NCBI GenBank assembly: GCA_013813075.1 | Contig: JACCSI010000229.1 | Span: forward strand, 1-6,637 | Direction: 5' to 3' | Length of the DNA: 6,637 bases | Origin: Acidobacteriota bacterium | GTDB taxonomy: Bacteria > Acidobacteriota > Vicinamibacteria > Vicinamibacterales > UBA2999 | Shown here: piece after piece, positions 1 to 6,539 of the stretch | Position numbering within the stretch: the first letter of the stretch is position 1 | Layout of the letters: every line of letters begins with the position of its first letter | Position numbers and translations under genes: made by a program | The notes under the pieces: generated by a model | Seen by the model: only the letters and a program-made list of their open reading frames with translations | Told to the model about the DNA's origin: nothing | The model's database searches: none

Positions 1-2345
1 TCAAGGACATCGGCCGTGTCGAGCTGGGCGCGGAAACCTATTCGTCCAACCTGCGATTCGGCGGTCTCGACGCCGCCGGCATCGGCATTCAGCTCCTGCC
101 GAGCGCCAACGCGATCGCAGCGTTCGAAGGCGTGCAGGTCGAGATGGCGCGACTCGAGCGCAATTTTCCGCCCGGCCTGGAGTGGCGCGTCGCGTTCGAC
201 AACGTGGTCGTCGTCCGCGAATCGATTGTCGAGGTCTTGAAAACGCTGGCGGAGGCCATCGGTCTCGTCGTGCTGGTGATGTTCCTGTTGCTGCAGAACT
301 GGCGCAGCACGATCATTCCGGCCATTACCATTCCGGTGTCGCTCATCGGCACGTTCGCCTTCCTCTATCTCTTCGGCTTTTCCATCAATACGCTCACCCT
401 CTTCGGCATCGTGCTCGCCACCGGCATCGTTGTGGACGATGCCATCGTCGTCATCGAGAACATCGAGCGGCACATGCGTGAAGAAGGCAAGCCGGCGCTG
501 CAGGCCGCCGTCGATGCGATGCGCGAAGTGTTTGGGGCGGTGGTGGTGATCGGCATCGTGCTCGTCGCGGTCTTCGTGCCCGTCGCCTTCTTTCCGGGAA
601 CGACCGGGCGGCTCTATCAGCAGTTCTCTCTGACAATTGCGTTCGCGACGATTCTCTCGGTCTTCAACGCCGTGACGCTGACTCCGGCGCTGTCGGCGTT
701 GCTGCTCGACACGCATAGCCACAATCGGGGTCGATTTTTCAGTGCCGTCAACCGGACGATCGAGGCGGGCACGAACTTTTATGTGGGCGTGGTGGGGAAG
801 GCGCTGCAGTGGAAGATGGTCATGCTGGCGCTGTTCGTCGCCGGCCTCTGGGGCACCTGGGCGATGTTCCAAGCCGTACCCTCGGCGTTTGTGCCGCAGG
901 AAGACGAGGGCTACTTCATGACCATCGTCCAGGCGCCGCCAGGGGCATCGCTGGAATACACGACGACCGTTGCCCAGCAGGCGGAGAAGATTCTCTTTGC
1001 TGATGCGGAAATCGAAGGCGTGTTTTCCGTGCTCGGCTTCAGTTTCGCAGGCGCGGCGCCCAACAACGGCATGATGTTCGCGCGACTGCGGGACTGGGAA
1101 CATCGGCCCGATCGCGAGCAGTCGCTGGATGCCGTACTGAATCGCTTGCGCGGCCAGTTGTTTGGCATCCCAGGCGGCATTGTGGTGGCGTTCGCCCCCC
1201 CGGCGATCCAGGGCTTGTCGGTGTTTGGCGGGTTCCAGTTCGAAGTGCTGGACCAGAGCGGCGGGGATATCTCGGGATTGGCGAATGCGACGCAGGCGCT
1301 CATTGCCCAGGGCAACCAGGGTGGGCGCGTCGCTGGACTGTTCACCTCGTTCCGGGCCAACGACCCGCAGTTGGTGGTCGACATCGACCGCGACCGTGCG
1401 CGCAGCTTGGGGCTGCCACTGCGCGAGGTGACCGATGCGTTGCAGGTGTTTTTAGGGTCGCAGTACGTCAACGATTTCGACTTCAACAATCGCGCCTATC
1501 GCGTGTATGCGCAGGCGGATCAAAGGTACCGCGCCGACGCGAGCGATCTGCGGCAGTTGTATGCGCGATCGCAAACCGGGCAGATGATTCCGCTCGACAC
1601 GGTCGTGCGTTTAAGTGAAACGACGGCGCCACAGGTCATCAGTCATTTCAACATGTTGCGTTCCGCGGAAATTACCGGCGCCGGCGCGCCCGGCGTCAGC
1701 TCTGGGGAGGCGCTCGCCGCCATGGAGCAGGTCGCAAGAGAAACGCTCCCGGCCGGCTTTGACTTCGCCTGGGCCGGGCAATCGCTGGAGGAAATCAAGG
1801 CCGGATCTCAGGCCGGATACATTTTCGCGCTGAGTATCCTGATCGTCTACCTCGTCCTGGCGGCGCAATACGAAAGCTGGGTGCTGCCCTTCATCATCCT
1901 GCTCGGCGTGCCGCTGGCGGTGTTTGGGGCGCTGAGTGCGCAGTTGATTCGCGGCTTCTCCAACGACGTGTTCTGCCAGGTGGGATTGGTGATGCTGGTC
2001 GGGCTTGCCGCCAAGAATTCGATCTTGATCGTCGAGTTTGCCGAGCAGCTGCGTCAGCGCGGACACTCGATCGTGGACGCGGCGCTTGGTGCGGCCCGGA
2101 TTCGGCTGCGCCCGATCCTGATGACGTCGCTGGCGTTCATTCTCGGCGTGTTGCCCCTCGCCTTTGCCACTGGTGCCGGCGCCGCGGCTCGCAACTCGGT
2201 CGGCACGGCGGTTGCCGGAGGGATGCTGGCGTCAACGTTTCTTTCGGTGGTCTTCATTCCTGTGCTCTACGTCATCATTCGCACGCTCGTGCCCGGCCGC
2301 TCTGCAAAAATGGCCGTTGCCGGGGAGGCCGGGGCGCATGCCTAG
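1..2345 (+). CDS. HAE1/AcrB-type RND efflux transporter, 5' end missing
   Basis: This is the inner-membrane proton-driven pump of a tripartite efflux system, which exports hydrophobic or amphiphilic compounds through an adaptor and an outer-membrane channel. The frame is open from base 3 with no start in the window, giving about 780 residues; AcrB-like proteins have about 1,040, so roughly 260 N-terminal residues lie upstream. The first residues (KDIGRVELGAE) match the porter-domain segment before TM2. TM2-TM4 follow, with the paired proton-relay aspartates in VVDDAIVV (GAC GAT at 435-440, equivalent to AcrB D407/D408). Then come the second porter/docking region and the last membrane bundle, with the relay lysine in GLAAKNSILIVEF (AAG at 2013-2015, AcrB K940) and the conserved RLRPILMTSLAFILG segment. 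All relay residues are present, so the pump looks functional. The HAE1 subfamily is clear; the substrate cannot be read from sequence. The TAG stop at 2343-2345 overlaps the next gene's start. Confidence 0.95.
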   Translation, partial: KDIGRVELGAETYSSNLRFGGLDAAGIGIQLLPSANAIAAFEGVQVEMARLERNFPPGLEWRVAFDNVVVVRESIVEVLKTLAEAIGLVVLVMFLLLQNWRSTIIPAITIPVSLIGTFAFLYLFGFSINTLTLFGIVLATGIVVDDAIVVIENIERHMREEGKPALQAAVDAMREVFGAVVVIGIVLVAVFVPVAFFPGTTGRLYQQFSLTIAFATILSVFNAVTLTPALSALLLDTHSHNRGRFFSAVNRTIEAGTNFYVGVVGKALQWKMVMLALFVAGLWGTWAMFQAVPSAFVPQEDEGYFMTIVQAPPGASLEYTTTVAQQAEKILFADAEIEGVFSVLGFSFAGAAPNNGMMFARLRDWEHRPDREQSLDAVLNRLRGQLFGIPGGIVVAFAPPAIQGLSVFGGFQFEVLDQSGGDISGLANATQALIAQGNQGGRVAGLFTSFRANDPQLVVDIDRDRARSLGLPLREVTDALQVFLGSQYVNDFDFNNRAYRVYAQADQRYRADASDLRQLYARSQTGQMIPLDTVVRLSETTAPQVISHFNMLRSAEITGAGAPGVSSGEALAAMEQVARETLPAGFDFAWAGQSLEEIKAGSQAGYIFALSILIVYLVLAAQYESWVLPFIILLGVPLAVFGALSAQLIRGFSNDVFCQVGLVMLVGLAAKNSILIVEFAEQLRQRGHSIVDAALGAARIRLRPILMTSLAFILGVLPLAFATGAGAAARNSVGTAVAGGMLASTFLSVVFIPVLYVIIRTLVPGRSAKMAVAGEAGAHA
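2324..2328 (+). promoter_or_regulatory. Ribosome binding site of the outer-membrane factor gene
   Basis: GGAGG lies inside the end of the transporter gene, 9 bases before the ATG at 2338. It decides the start: the frame is open upstream to 2164, but that stretch is only the shadow of the transporter's last transmembrane region. Confidence 0.75.
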
Positions 2346-3627
2346 AGGCCTCTGGCCCAAGGCGCAGGTCAGCACCTGGCTGGCGGTCGCCGCAATACTC
2401 ATTGGCCCGGCGGCCGCCGCTGCTCAGCCCGCGCCCGACCGCGTGACGTTCGACGACGCCGTTCGCCGCGCGCTCGGAAACAATCCGGACATTGCCGAGG
2501 CGGCACAGGCCATTTTGCGGGCGGAGACACTGCTGCAACAGGCGCGGTCGGTCTACCGGCCCACCGTCAACGGCAACGTGACCACGACGATGCTGGACTC
2601 GGAACGCGGGTTCAGCGAGTTCGTTACGCAGCCGCAGACGCAAACGCTGCTCGGGGGCTCGGTATCGTACCCGGTGTTGGCCGCAACGCGGTGGGCGCAG
2701 CGCGCGCAGGCCGAAGATCAGATCCGAGTCGCGCGTCTGAGCGTGGGGGAGACACGCCGTCAGATCGCGCTCGCCACAGGTCAGGCGTACCTTGCGGTCA
2801 TCGCGCAGCAGCGGCAAGTTGATGTCAATACGCGGGCACGAGAAAACGCGCTTGCTCACGTGGAATACGCGCGGGCGCGATTGCAGGGCGGCGCCGGCAG
2901 CCGCTTGAACGAGCTGCGCGCCTCGCAGGAGTTGGAAACCGACGAGGTCTTCCTCGAAAATGCCCGGCTGGCACTGCATCGGGCACAAGAAGCGCTGGGC
3001 GTCCTGGTCGCGGCCGACGCGCCGGTTGACGCGGCCGGCGAGCCTGCCTTCGAAGTGGTGGCAGCGCCGGAGGACGCGTCATGGCTGGCCGGCCGCGCCG
3101 ACGTGCAGCTCTTCACCGCGCAAATCGCCGCCGCGGATCGGATCGTGCGCGACAGCTGGCGAGATTGGGTGCCGACAGCGACCGCGTCGTTCGAGCCACA
3201 GTTGCTGGCGCCATCAGGGTTGTTCTCGCCCTCAAGGACCTGGCGCGGCTTTGTCGCGTTGTCCGTGCCGATTTTCGATGCGGGCTCGCGGCGAATCGCC
3301 CGGCGTCAACGCGAAGTCGCGGCGCAAACCGCGCGCATCCAACTCACCGATGTCGAGCTGCGTGCGCGCGCGGATTTGCGCACGGCGCAGGCGTCGCTGC
3401 AGAGTACCGAACGCGGGGTCTCGCACGCGCGCCTCGCCGCGCAGCACGCCGCCGATGTCTTGAGGATCTCGGACGTGGCATTTCGCGCCGGCGCGACGAC
3501 CAACATCGAGCTCATCGACGCGCAACGCCGCGCGCGTGATGCCGACACGGCCGCAGTTCAGGCGGAAGACCGGGTCCGCCAGGCACGGCTCGACCTGCTG
3601 GTCGCACTCGGTCGCTTTCCGCAGTAG
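2338..3627 (+). CDS. TolC-family outer-membrane factor of the RND efflux pump
   Basis: This trimeric outer-membrane channel forms the exit duct of the tripartite pump. The protein is 429 residues, within the usual family range (about 420-490), and complete. Residues 1-29 form a signal peptide with a positively charged start, a hydrophobic core (LAVAAILIG) and an Ala-rich end; cleavage is likely near A29/Q30. Two outer-membrane efflux repeats follow, at about 35-225 (VTFDDAVRRALGNNPDI) and 250-429. Each has a long amphipathic helical hairpin rich in Ala, Gln and Arg, with the typical tip segments GGAGSRLNELRASQELE (184-200) and FRAGATTNIELIDAQRRARD (382-401). YRPTVNGNVT and WVPTATASFEPQ mark the beta-barrel strands. 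The ATG overlaps the transporter's stop (ATGCCTAG, 8 shared bases), so the two are translationally coupled. The ATG at 2338 is chosen for its Shine-Dalgarno and because it gives a proper signal peptide. No lipobox cysteine is seen, unlike OprM/CusC-type factors. Confidence 0.93.
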   Translation: MPRGLWPKAQVSTWLAVAAILIGPAAAAAQPAPDRVTFDDAVRRALGNNPDIAEAAQAILRAETLLQQARSVYRPTVNGNVTTTMLDSERGFSEFVTQPQTQTLLGGSVSYPVLAATRWAQRAQAEDQIRVARLSVGETRRQIALATGQAYLAVIAQQRQVDVNTRARENALAHVEYARARLQGGAGSRLNELRASQELETDEVFLENARLALHRAQEALGVLVAADAPVDAAGEPAFEVVAAPEDASWLAGRADVQLFTAQIAAADRIVRDSWRDWVPTATASFEPQLLAPSGLFSPSRTWRGFVALSVPIFDAGSRRIARRQREVAAQTARIQLTDVELRARADLRTAQASLQSTERGVSHARLAAQHAADVLRISDVAFRAGATTNIELIDAQRRARDADTAAVQAEDRVRQARLDLLVALGRFPQ

Positions 3628-3633
3628 TACACT
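3628..3633 (+). promoter_or_regulatory. Possible -10 element for a leaderless amrB transcript
   Basis: TACACT starts directly after the stop of the outer-membrane factor gene and ends 6 bases before the ATG at 3640. A start point 7 bases downstream would fall on the A of the ATG. No Shine-Dalgarno is visible before this gene, which fits leaderless initiation. No good -35 hexamer is seen 16-18 bases upstream, so the call rests on position and a five-of-six match to TATAAT-like hexamers only. Confidence 0.35.
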
Positions 3634-3639
3634 TTCCTC

Positions 3640-4473
3640 ATGAGGCTTCGACGCGCGGCCGTCGCGGGTACGTGGTACCCGGCCACTGCCGAGCGATTGA
3701 ATGGCGCGCTTGCAACCCATCTGCACAACGCCGGTGCGCAGGGCGCGGCTGCTCCATGCGCCAACTCCGAACTCATTGCGCTTGTCGCACCGCACGCCGG
3801 CCTCATGTACTCGGGACCGGTTGCCGCGCACGCGTATCGCCTGCTGGAAGGCCGCACCTTCGACACCATCATCGTGGTCGGCCCGTCGCATTACGTGACC
3901 TTTGAAGGCGCGTCGATCTGGCGCGCGGGCGCGTTCGAAACGCCGCTCGGGAATCTCCGCATCGACGAGGACATGGCGTCGGCAATTATCGACGGCTGTC
4001 CGATCGTCAGCGATCTGCCGGCGGCGCATGCGCGCGAGCACTCAATCGAGATGCAGTTGCCTTTTCTTGCGTCGTTGGCGCCCACCGCGCGTATTGTCCC
4101 ACTCGTCATGGGACACCAGACCCGCGATACCGCCTTCGCGCTGGCCGATTGCCTCGCCGCGGTGGCGAGCCAGAAAAACGCGCTGCTGATCGCGAGCTCC
4201 GACTTGTCGCACTTCTTCGAAGCCGCCATCGCCGCCAGCCTCGATCACCAAGTCGCAGAACACGTCGAGACGCTGGATGCCGATGGCCTCATGGCGCGGT
4301 TGGAGCGGCGTCCTGAACACGCCTGTGGCGGTGGACCGATGGTGTCCGTGCTGCGCGCGGCCACGGCGTTAGGCGGCGCCACGAGCCGTGTGCTGCAGTA
4401 CGCCGATTCGGGGGACGTCTCTGGCGACAAGTCGTCCGTGGTGGGATATCTTGCCGCGGCGATTTGGCGGTGA
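3640..4473 (+). CDS. amrB: AmmeMemoRadiSam system protein B (MEMO1 family)
   Basis: This 277-residue protein is a full-length member of the MEMO1 family, whose fold is related to class III extradiol dioxygenases. The N-terminus has the hallmark RRAAVAGTWYPA (4-15). It continues with APHAGLMYSG (50-59), VVGPSHY (79-85), REHSIEMQLPF (132-142), ASSDLSHF (185-192) and ACGGGPMVSVLRAA (228-241), ending in LQYADSGDVSGDKSSVVGYLAAAI. H52, H84 and C229 correspond to the metal-binding His, His and Cys of human MEMO1 (H49, H81, C244), so the metal site appears intact. In prokaryotes the family occurs with AMMECR1-like protein A, which follows here, and with a radical SAM enzyme, which is not in the window. 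The reaction catalysed is not established. The ATG is 12 bases after the preceding stop and has no Shine-Dalgarno; residues 4-15 align with the family N-terminus, which supports this start. It is probably soluble and cytoplasmic: no signal peptide or membrane segment is seen. Confidence 0.93.
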   Translation: MRLRRAAVAGTWYPATAERLNGALATHLHNAGAQGAAAPCANSELIALVAPHAGLMYSGPVAAHAYRLLEGRTFDTIIVVGPSHYVTFEGASIWRAGAFETPLGNLRIDEDMASAIIDGCPIVSDLPAAHAREHSIEMQLPFLASLAPTARIVPLVMGHQTRDTAFALADCLAAVASQKNALLIASSDLSHFFEAAIAASLDHQVAEHVETLDADGLMARLERRPEHACGGGPMVSVLRAATALGGATSRVLQYADSGDVSGDKSSVVGYLAAAIWR

Positions 4474-4509
4474 GAGTGCGGGCGACAACTTCAGTCCTGC
4501 GACTGGCTC

Positions 4510-4513
4510 GAGG
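4510..4513 (+). promoter_or_regulatory. Probable ribosome binding site of amrA
   Basis: GAGG lies 10 bases before the in-frame GTG at 4524. The other in-frame starts (TTG 4464, GTG 4470, GTG 4476) have no comparable site, which favours 4524 as the start of the AMMECR1-family gene. Confidence 0.45.
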
Positions 4514-4523
4514 TGATGCGAGG

Positions 4524-5072
4524 GTGATTTCTACGGCTCATCGTCAACGATTGTTGCACCTGGCGCGCGAGGCCCTGGTGGCGCGGGTGCGTCGCGGGGA
4601 CGCGCCCGCCCCCCCGGGCGATCTCGAGGTGCCGTCCTCTGGCGTGTTCGTCACGATTCACTGCCGCGGTGAACTGCGCGGGTGTCTGGGAACGCTGGAC
4701 GGACGCGAGCCGCTCGCCGAGTCGATTGTGCGGCTGGCAGGGGACGTCAGCCACCAGGACTACCGGTTCAACCCGGTCGCAACCCACGAGCTCGACCACC
4801 TGTCGATTGATGTGTCGGTCTTGTCGCCGACCGAGGTGGTGACGGATCCGACGGCGATTGAAGTCGGCCGCGATGGATTGATCATCGAGCAGGGGAGTTA
4901 TCGGGGGTTACTCCTGCCGCAAGTGGCCACCGAACACGGCTGGGATCGCGAGAAGTTTCTCGCACAGGCCTGTGTCAAGGCGGGGCTGCCACCCGATGCC
5001 TGGCGGCACGGCGCGACGATTCTCCGGTTCCAGGCAGAGGTCTTTCGCGAGGAGGACGACCTCACGTCATAG
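4524..5072 (+). CDS. amrA: AmmeMemoRadiSam system protein A (AMMECR1 family)
   Basis: From the GTG at 4524 this is a 182-residue protein consisting of one AMMECR1 domain. The N-terminal helix (HRQRLLHLAREALVA, 6-20) matches the usual domain start. The near-invariant LRGC(I/L)G motif is LRGCLG at 51-56, preceded by VFVTIHCRGE. DYRFNPV (79-85), DVSVLSPTEVV and the C-terminal signature DGLIIEQGSYRGLLLPQVA (117-135) with EHGWDREKFLAQACVKAGLP are all present. The protein is thought to act with the MEMO-family and radical SAM partners; its reaction is unknown, and the conserved Cys in LRGCLG is the obvious functional candidate. It follows amrB in the usual B-A order. The start is ambiguous: an earlier GTG at 4470 overlaps the amrB stop (GTGA) and would give 200 residues, with an Arg-rich extension not expected in the family. 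I prefer 4524 for its Shine-Dalgarno and domain boundary. The TAG stop is at 5070-5072. Confidence 0.92.
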   Translation: MISTAHRQRLLHLAREALVARVRRGDAPAPPGDLEVPSSGVFVTIHCRGELRGCLGTLDGREPLAESIVRLAGDVSHQDYRFNPVATHELDHLSIDVSVLSPTEVVTDPTAIEVGRDGLIIEQGSYRGLLLPQVATEHGWDREKFLAQACVKAGLPPDAWRHGATILRFQAEVFREEDDLTS

Positions 5073-5084
5073 GACGCGCGCGTC
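5073..5084. repeat. 12-base perfect palindrome GACGCGCGCGTC
   Basis: A perfect self-complementary 12-mer directly after the amrA stop, in the 73-base gap before the next gene. It has no T-run downstream, so a classic intrinsic terminator is not supported. It could be an operator half-site pair, or chance in CG-rich DNA. The rest of the gap holds only the -10-like element at 5131-5136. Confidence 0.4.
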
Positions 5085-5130
5085 AGCTTCACCGCCGCCC
5101 CAGGATGGGTGAGGATGTGCGCCACGCAGA

Positions 5131-5136
5131 TACAAT
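5131..5136 (+). promoter_or_regulatory. Possible -10 element upstream of the 5146 gene
   Basis: TACAAT (five of six matches to TATAAT) ends 9 bases before the ATG at 5146. Transcription would begin about 0-3 bases before the ATG, giving a leaderless or near-leaderless mRNA. There is no usable Shine-Dalgarno: GGGCGG is only one base from the ATG. A -35 element is not evident (GGTGAG at the 17-base spacing). Confidence 0.45.
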
Positions 5137-5145
5137 ACGGGCGGC

Positions 5146-6123
5146 ATGCGCCGGCGGTTGAGCCCGCGAGCGGCGGTGACGATTGGTCTGCTTTGCGCGA
5201 GCACGCTCATTGCGGCCGCCGGACTTGTGCGTGCCGTGCGGGCGCCGTCTGCGGGTCCTCCCGCACCCGAAGTGCTTCCCGCACCGGCCCCCACCTCGGC
5301 AGGCTCCATCGACGCCACCTTGAGCCGCGACATGTCGGGCTGCGGAGGCGCCCGCAGCACCGTATGGAATCCGCTGTCCGGCGTCGAATACACCGGCCGC
5401 ATCCGTCTCGACCTGCCCGCCCGCTCTGGGGGTGCGGTCGTTCTGTTCATCGGTGACGCCATGCCCCTCGAGCTCGATGCGGAAACCACAACCGGCGATC
5501 CGGTGCTGATGCACCGCGAGCGCTTGCGCCGAGGGCCGGGTGTGCACGTCCCGCCGGACTTCTGGCTGGACGACGAGAATCCCTGGAGCGCACCCGGCCA
5601 CATCGTCCGGGCCACGATTGATGCGTTCCCCGAGCGTGCGCTGTCGATTGTTGTCTCGCTGGGACGGCGCGCCCCGCGAGTGCTGGTGCGACTGATTGGG
5701 TACCCGCCCGATGTGCGGGTGCCGGTGTGTGCCGTGCCGGTCCGAGAGGACGAAACATATTTCGCGTCGGGTTGGTATGGCGAGCAGGCAGGTGGCACAA
5801 CGAAAGAGCGCTGGATGCGCGACATCGGCGCAGTAATGGTCTCGTCGGCACGTGATGGCGCCGTCACCATCCGCGCGCGTGCCCGGCCCGCGACGACCAC
5901 GGCGGACGACCCGACGCGATTGACACTCCGAGTCAACGATGTGCTGGAGTTGCCGGCCGTCTCGATGACGCACGGCCCTGCCGACTATGAGTGGCACGTG
6001 CCCGACGTGGCGTGGGTGCCGGGCACGAACGAGTTGTTGTTCAGCGTGTCGCGGACCACGACCAGTGGCACGCACACAATCGGAATGTCGCTGCAGGAAC
6101 TGCGGTTATTGCACCGCGAGTAG
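5146..6123 (+). CDS. Uncharacterised membrane-anchored or exported protein with GWY...RWM module
   Basis: I do not recognise this 325-residue protein as a named family. It starts with basic residues (MRRRLSPR) and a hydrophobic stretch at about 10-30, either an uncleaved membrane anchor or a signal peptide without a clear cleavage site. A Pro/Ala-rich linker follows (about 33-52). The remainder should therefore lie outside the cytoplasm. Residues 55-190 look beta-rich (for example YTGRIRLDLP, GGAVVLFIGD, RVLVRLIGYPP). Residues 203-325 form a second beta-rich block with FASGWYGEQ (206-214), RWM (222-224), LRVNDVLELP (261-270), YEWHVPDVAWVPGTNELLFSVS (281-302) and a closing GMSLQELRLL. From memory, this GWY...RWM...N...P...G.N.L layout resembles beta-sandwich modules at the ends of bacterial membrane glycosyltransferase-type proteins; that link is tentative. 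Two cysteines (C66, C195) could pair. Its own -10-like element suggests separate transcription. The 3' end overlaps the convergent FKBP gene by 18 bases. Confidence 0.75.
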   Translation: MRRRLSPRAAVTIGLLCASTLIAAAGLVRAVRAPSAGPPAPEVLPAPAPTSAGSIDATLSRDMSGCGGARSTVWNPLSGVEYTGRIRLDLPARSGGAVVLFIGDAMPLELDAETTTGDPVLMHRERLRRGPGVHVPPDFWLDDENPWSAPGHIVRATIDAFPERALSIVVSLGRRAPRVLVRLIGYPPDVRVPVCAVPVREDETYFASGWYGEQAGGTTKERWMRDIGAVMVSSARDGAVTIRARARPATTTADDPTRLTLRVNDVLELPAVSMTHGPADYEWHVPDVAWVPGTNELLFSVSRTTTSGTHTIGMSLQELRLLHRE

Positions 6124-6537
6124 TGCGACTTCGAACAGCAACGTTGCATTCCCAGGGATTCGCGGCGGGCTCCCGTTTGGGCCGTAGCCGAGCGAGGGCG
6201 GAATAACCAGCCGCCGCGTGCCGCCTACCCGCATACCCGGGATGCCCTGGTTCCAGCCGGCAATCACGGTCGTTCCGAGGACGAAGTTGAAGACGCCGCT
6301 ATCGAACGACGGCCCCTTGTTCTCGGGCGCGCTCGGGTGGTACAGCCAGCCGCTGTATTGCATCGAGACGGTCCTCCCGTTGGTGGCTTCGGCGCCGGTG
6401 CCAACAGTGACGTCGGTCGCACTGAAGGGGAGGCTGAGGCCGACCGAAGGGTCGGTGGGGCCGGTGGGGCTGTCGCTGCTCTTACAGCCAGAGACAGCAA
6501 GAGCAGCGACGAGAACGGCAGAAAACAGGTAACGCAT
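6106..6537 (-). CDS. FKBP-type peptidyl-prolyl cis-trans isomerase lipoprotein
   Basis: This 143-residue protein is a lipoprotein with one FKBP domain, expected to catalyse cis-trans isomerisation of peptidyl-proline bonds in proteins of the cell envelope. The N-terminus RYLFSAVLVAALAVSGC is a lipoprotein signal with lipobox VSGC, so C18 would be lipidated. A short Ser/Pro/Thr/Gly linker (about 19-33) leads to the domain. The FKBP pocket residues are present by comparison with FKBP12: Y61 (Y26), F78-D79 (F36-D37), F83 (F46), V91-I92 (V55-I56), W95 (W59), Y118 (Y82), I127 (I91) and F135 (F99). The loop between FDS and F83 is about five residues shorter than in FKBP12 and lacks the R42 equivalent. 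The ATG at 6537 begins two bases after the glnN stop; a GTG at 6540 overlapping that stop is the alternative. No Shine-Dalgarno is obvious, so translation probably depends on coupling to glnN. The TAA stop is at 6106-6108. Confidence 0.92.
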   Translation of the reverse strand: MRYLFSAVLVAALAVSGCKSSDSPTGPTDPSVGLSLPFSATDVTVGTGAEATNGRTVSMQYSGWLYHPSAPENKGPSFDSGVFNFVLGTTVIAGWNQGIPGMRVGGTRRLVIPPSLGYGPNGSPPRIPGNATLLFEVALLAVQ

Positions 6538-6539
6538 CA

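Noticed and set aside
132..134. GTG at 132 as the true start of the transporter
   Set aside because: The same frame reads through to base 3 with conserved RND porter sequence, so the gene is cut by the window edge and does not start here.
911..1489. Minus-strand open frame (192 codons) within the RND transporter
   Set aside because: The transporter frame is unequivocal here; the antisense product is low-complexity Ser/Pro/Asn-rich.
2164..2337. N-terminal extension of the outer-membrane factor into the transporter gene
   Set aside because: It would put 58 Arg/Pro-rich residues before a normal signal peptide and lie over the conserved final transmembrane segment of the pump; the GGAGG-ATG at 2338 is far better.
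3616..3640. Terminator between the outer-membrane factor gene and amrB
   Set aside because: The 12-base gap has no inverted repeat and no T-run long enough for an intrinsic terminator.
3232..4041. Minus-strand open frame (269 codons) across the end of the outer-membrane factor gene and the start of amrB
   Set aside because: It spans two well-supported genes antisense, is Arg-rich and shows no family motif.
5067..5936. Second minus-strand open frame (289 codons) in the same region
   Set aside because: Ser/Arg/Pro-rich composition without domains; it overlaps both the plus-strand gene and the other antisense frame.
5089..6075. Long minus-strand open frame (328 codons) opposite the unknown gene
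   Set aside because: The product is Arg/His/Gly-rich with no recognisable motif, signal or membrane segment, typical of an antisense frame in GC-rich DNA. The plus-strand protein has an anchor, linker and structured motifs.
6448..6472. Short GGTGGGGC tandem repeat
   Set aside because: It only encodes the Pro/Thr/Gly linker after the lipobox of the FKBP lipoprotein; two imperfect units in coding DNA are not a repeat element.
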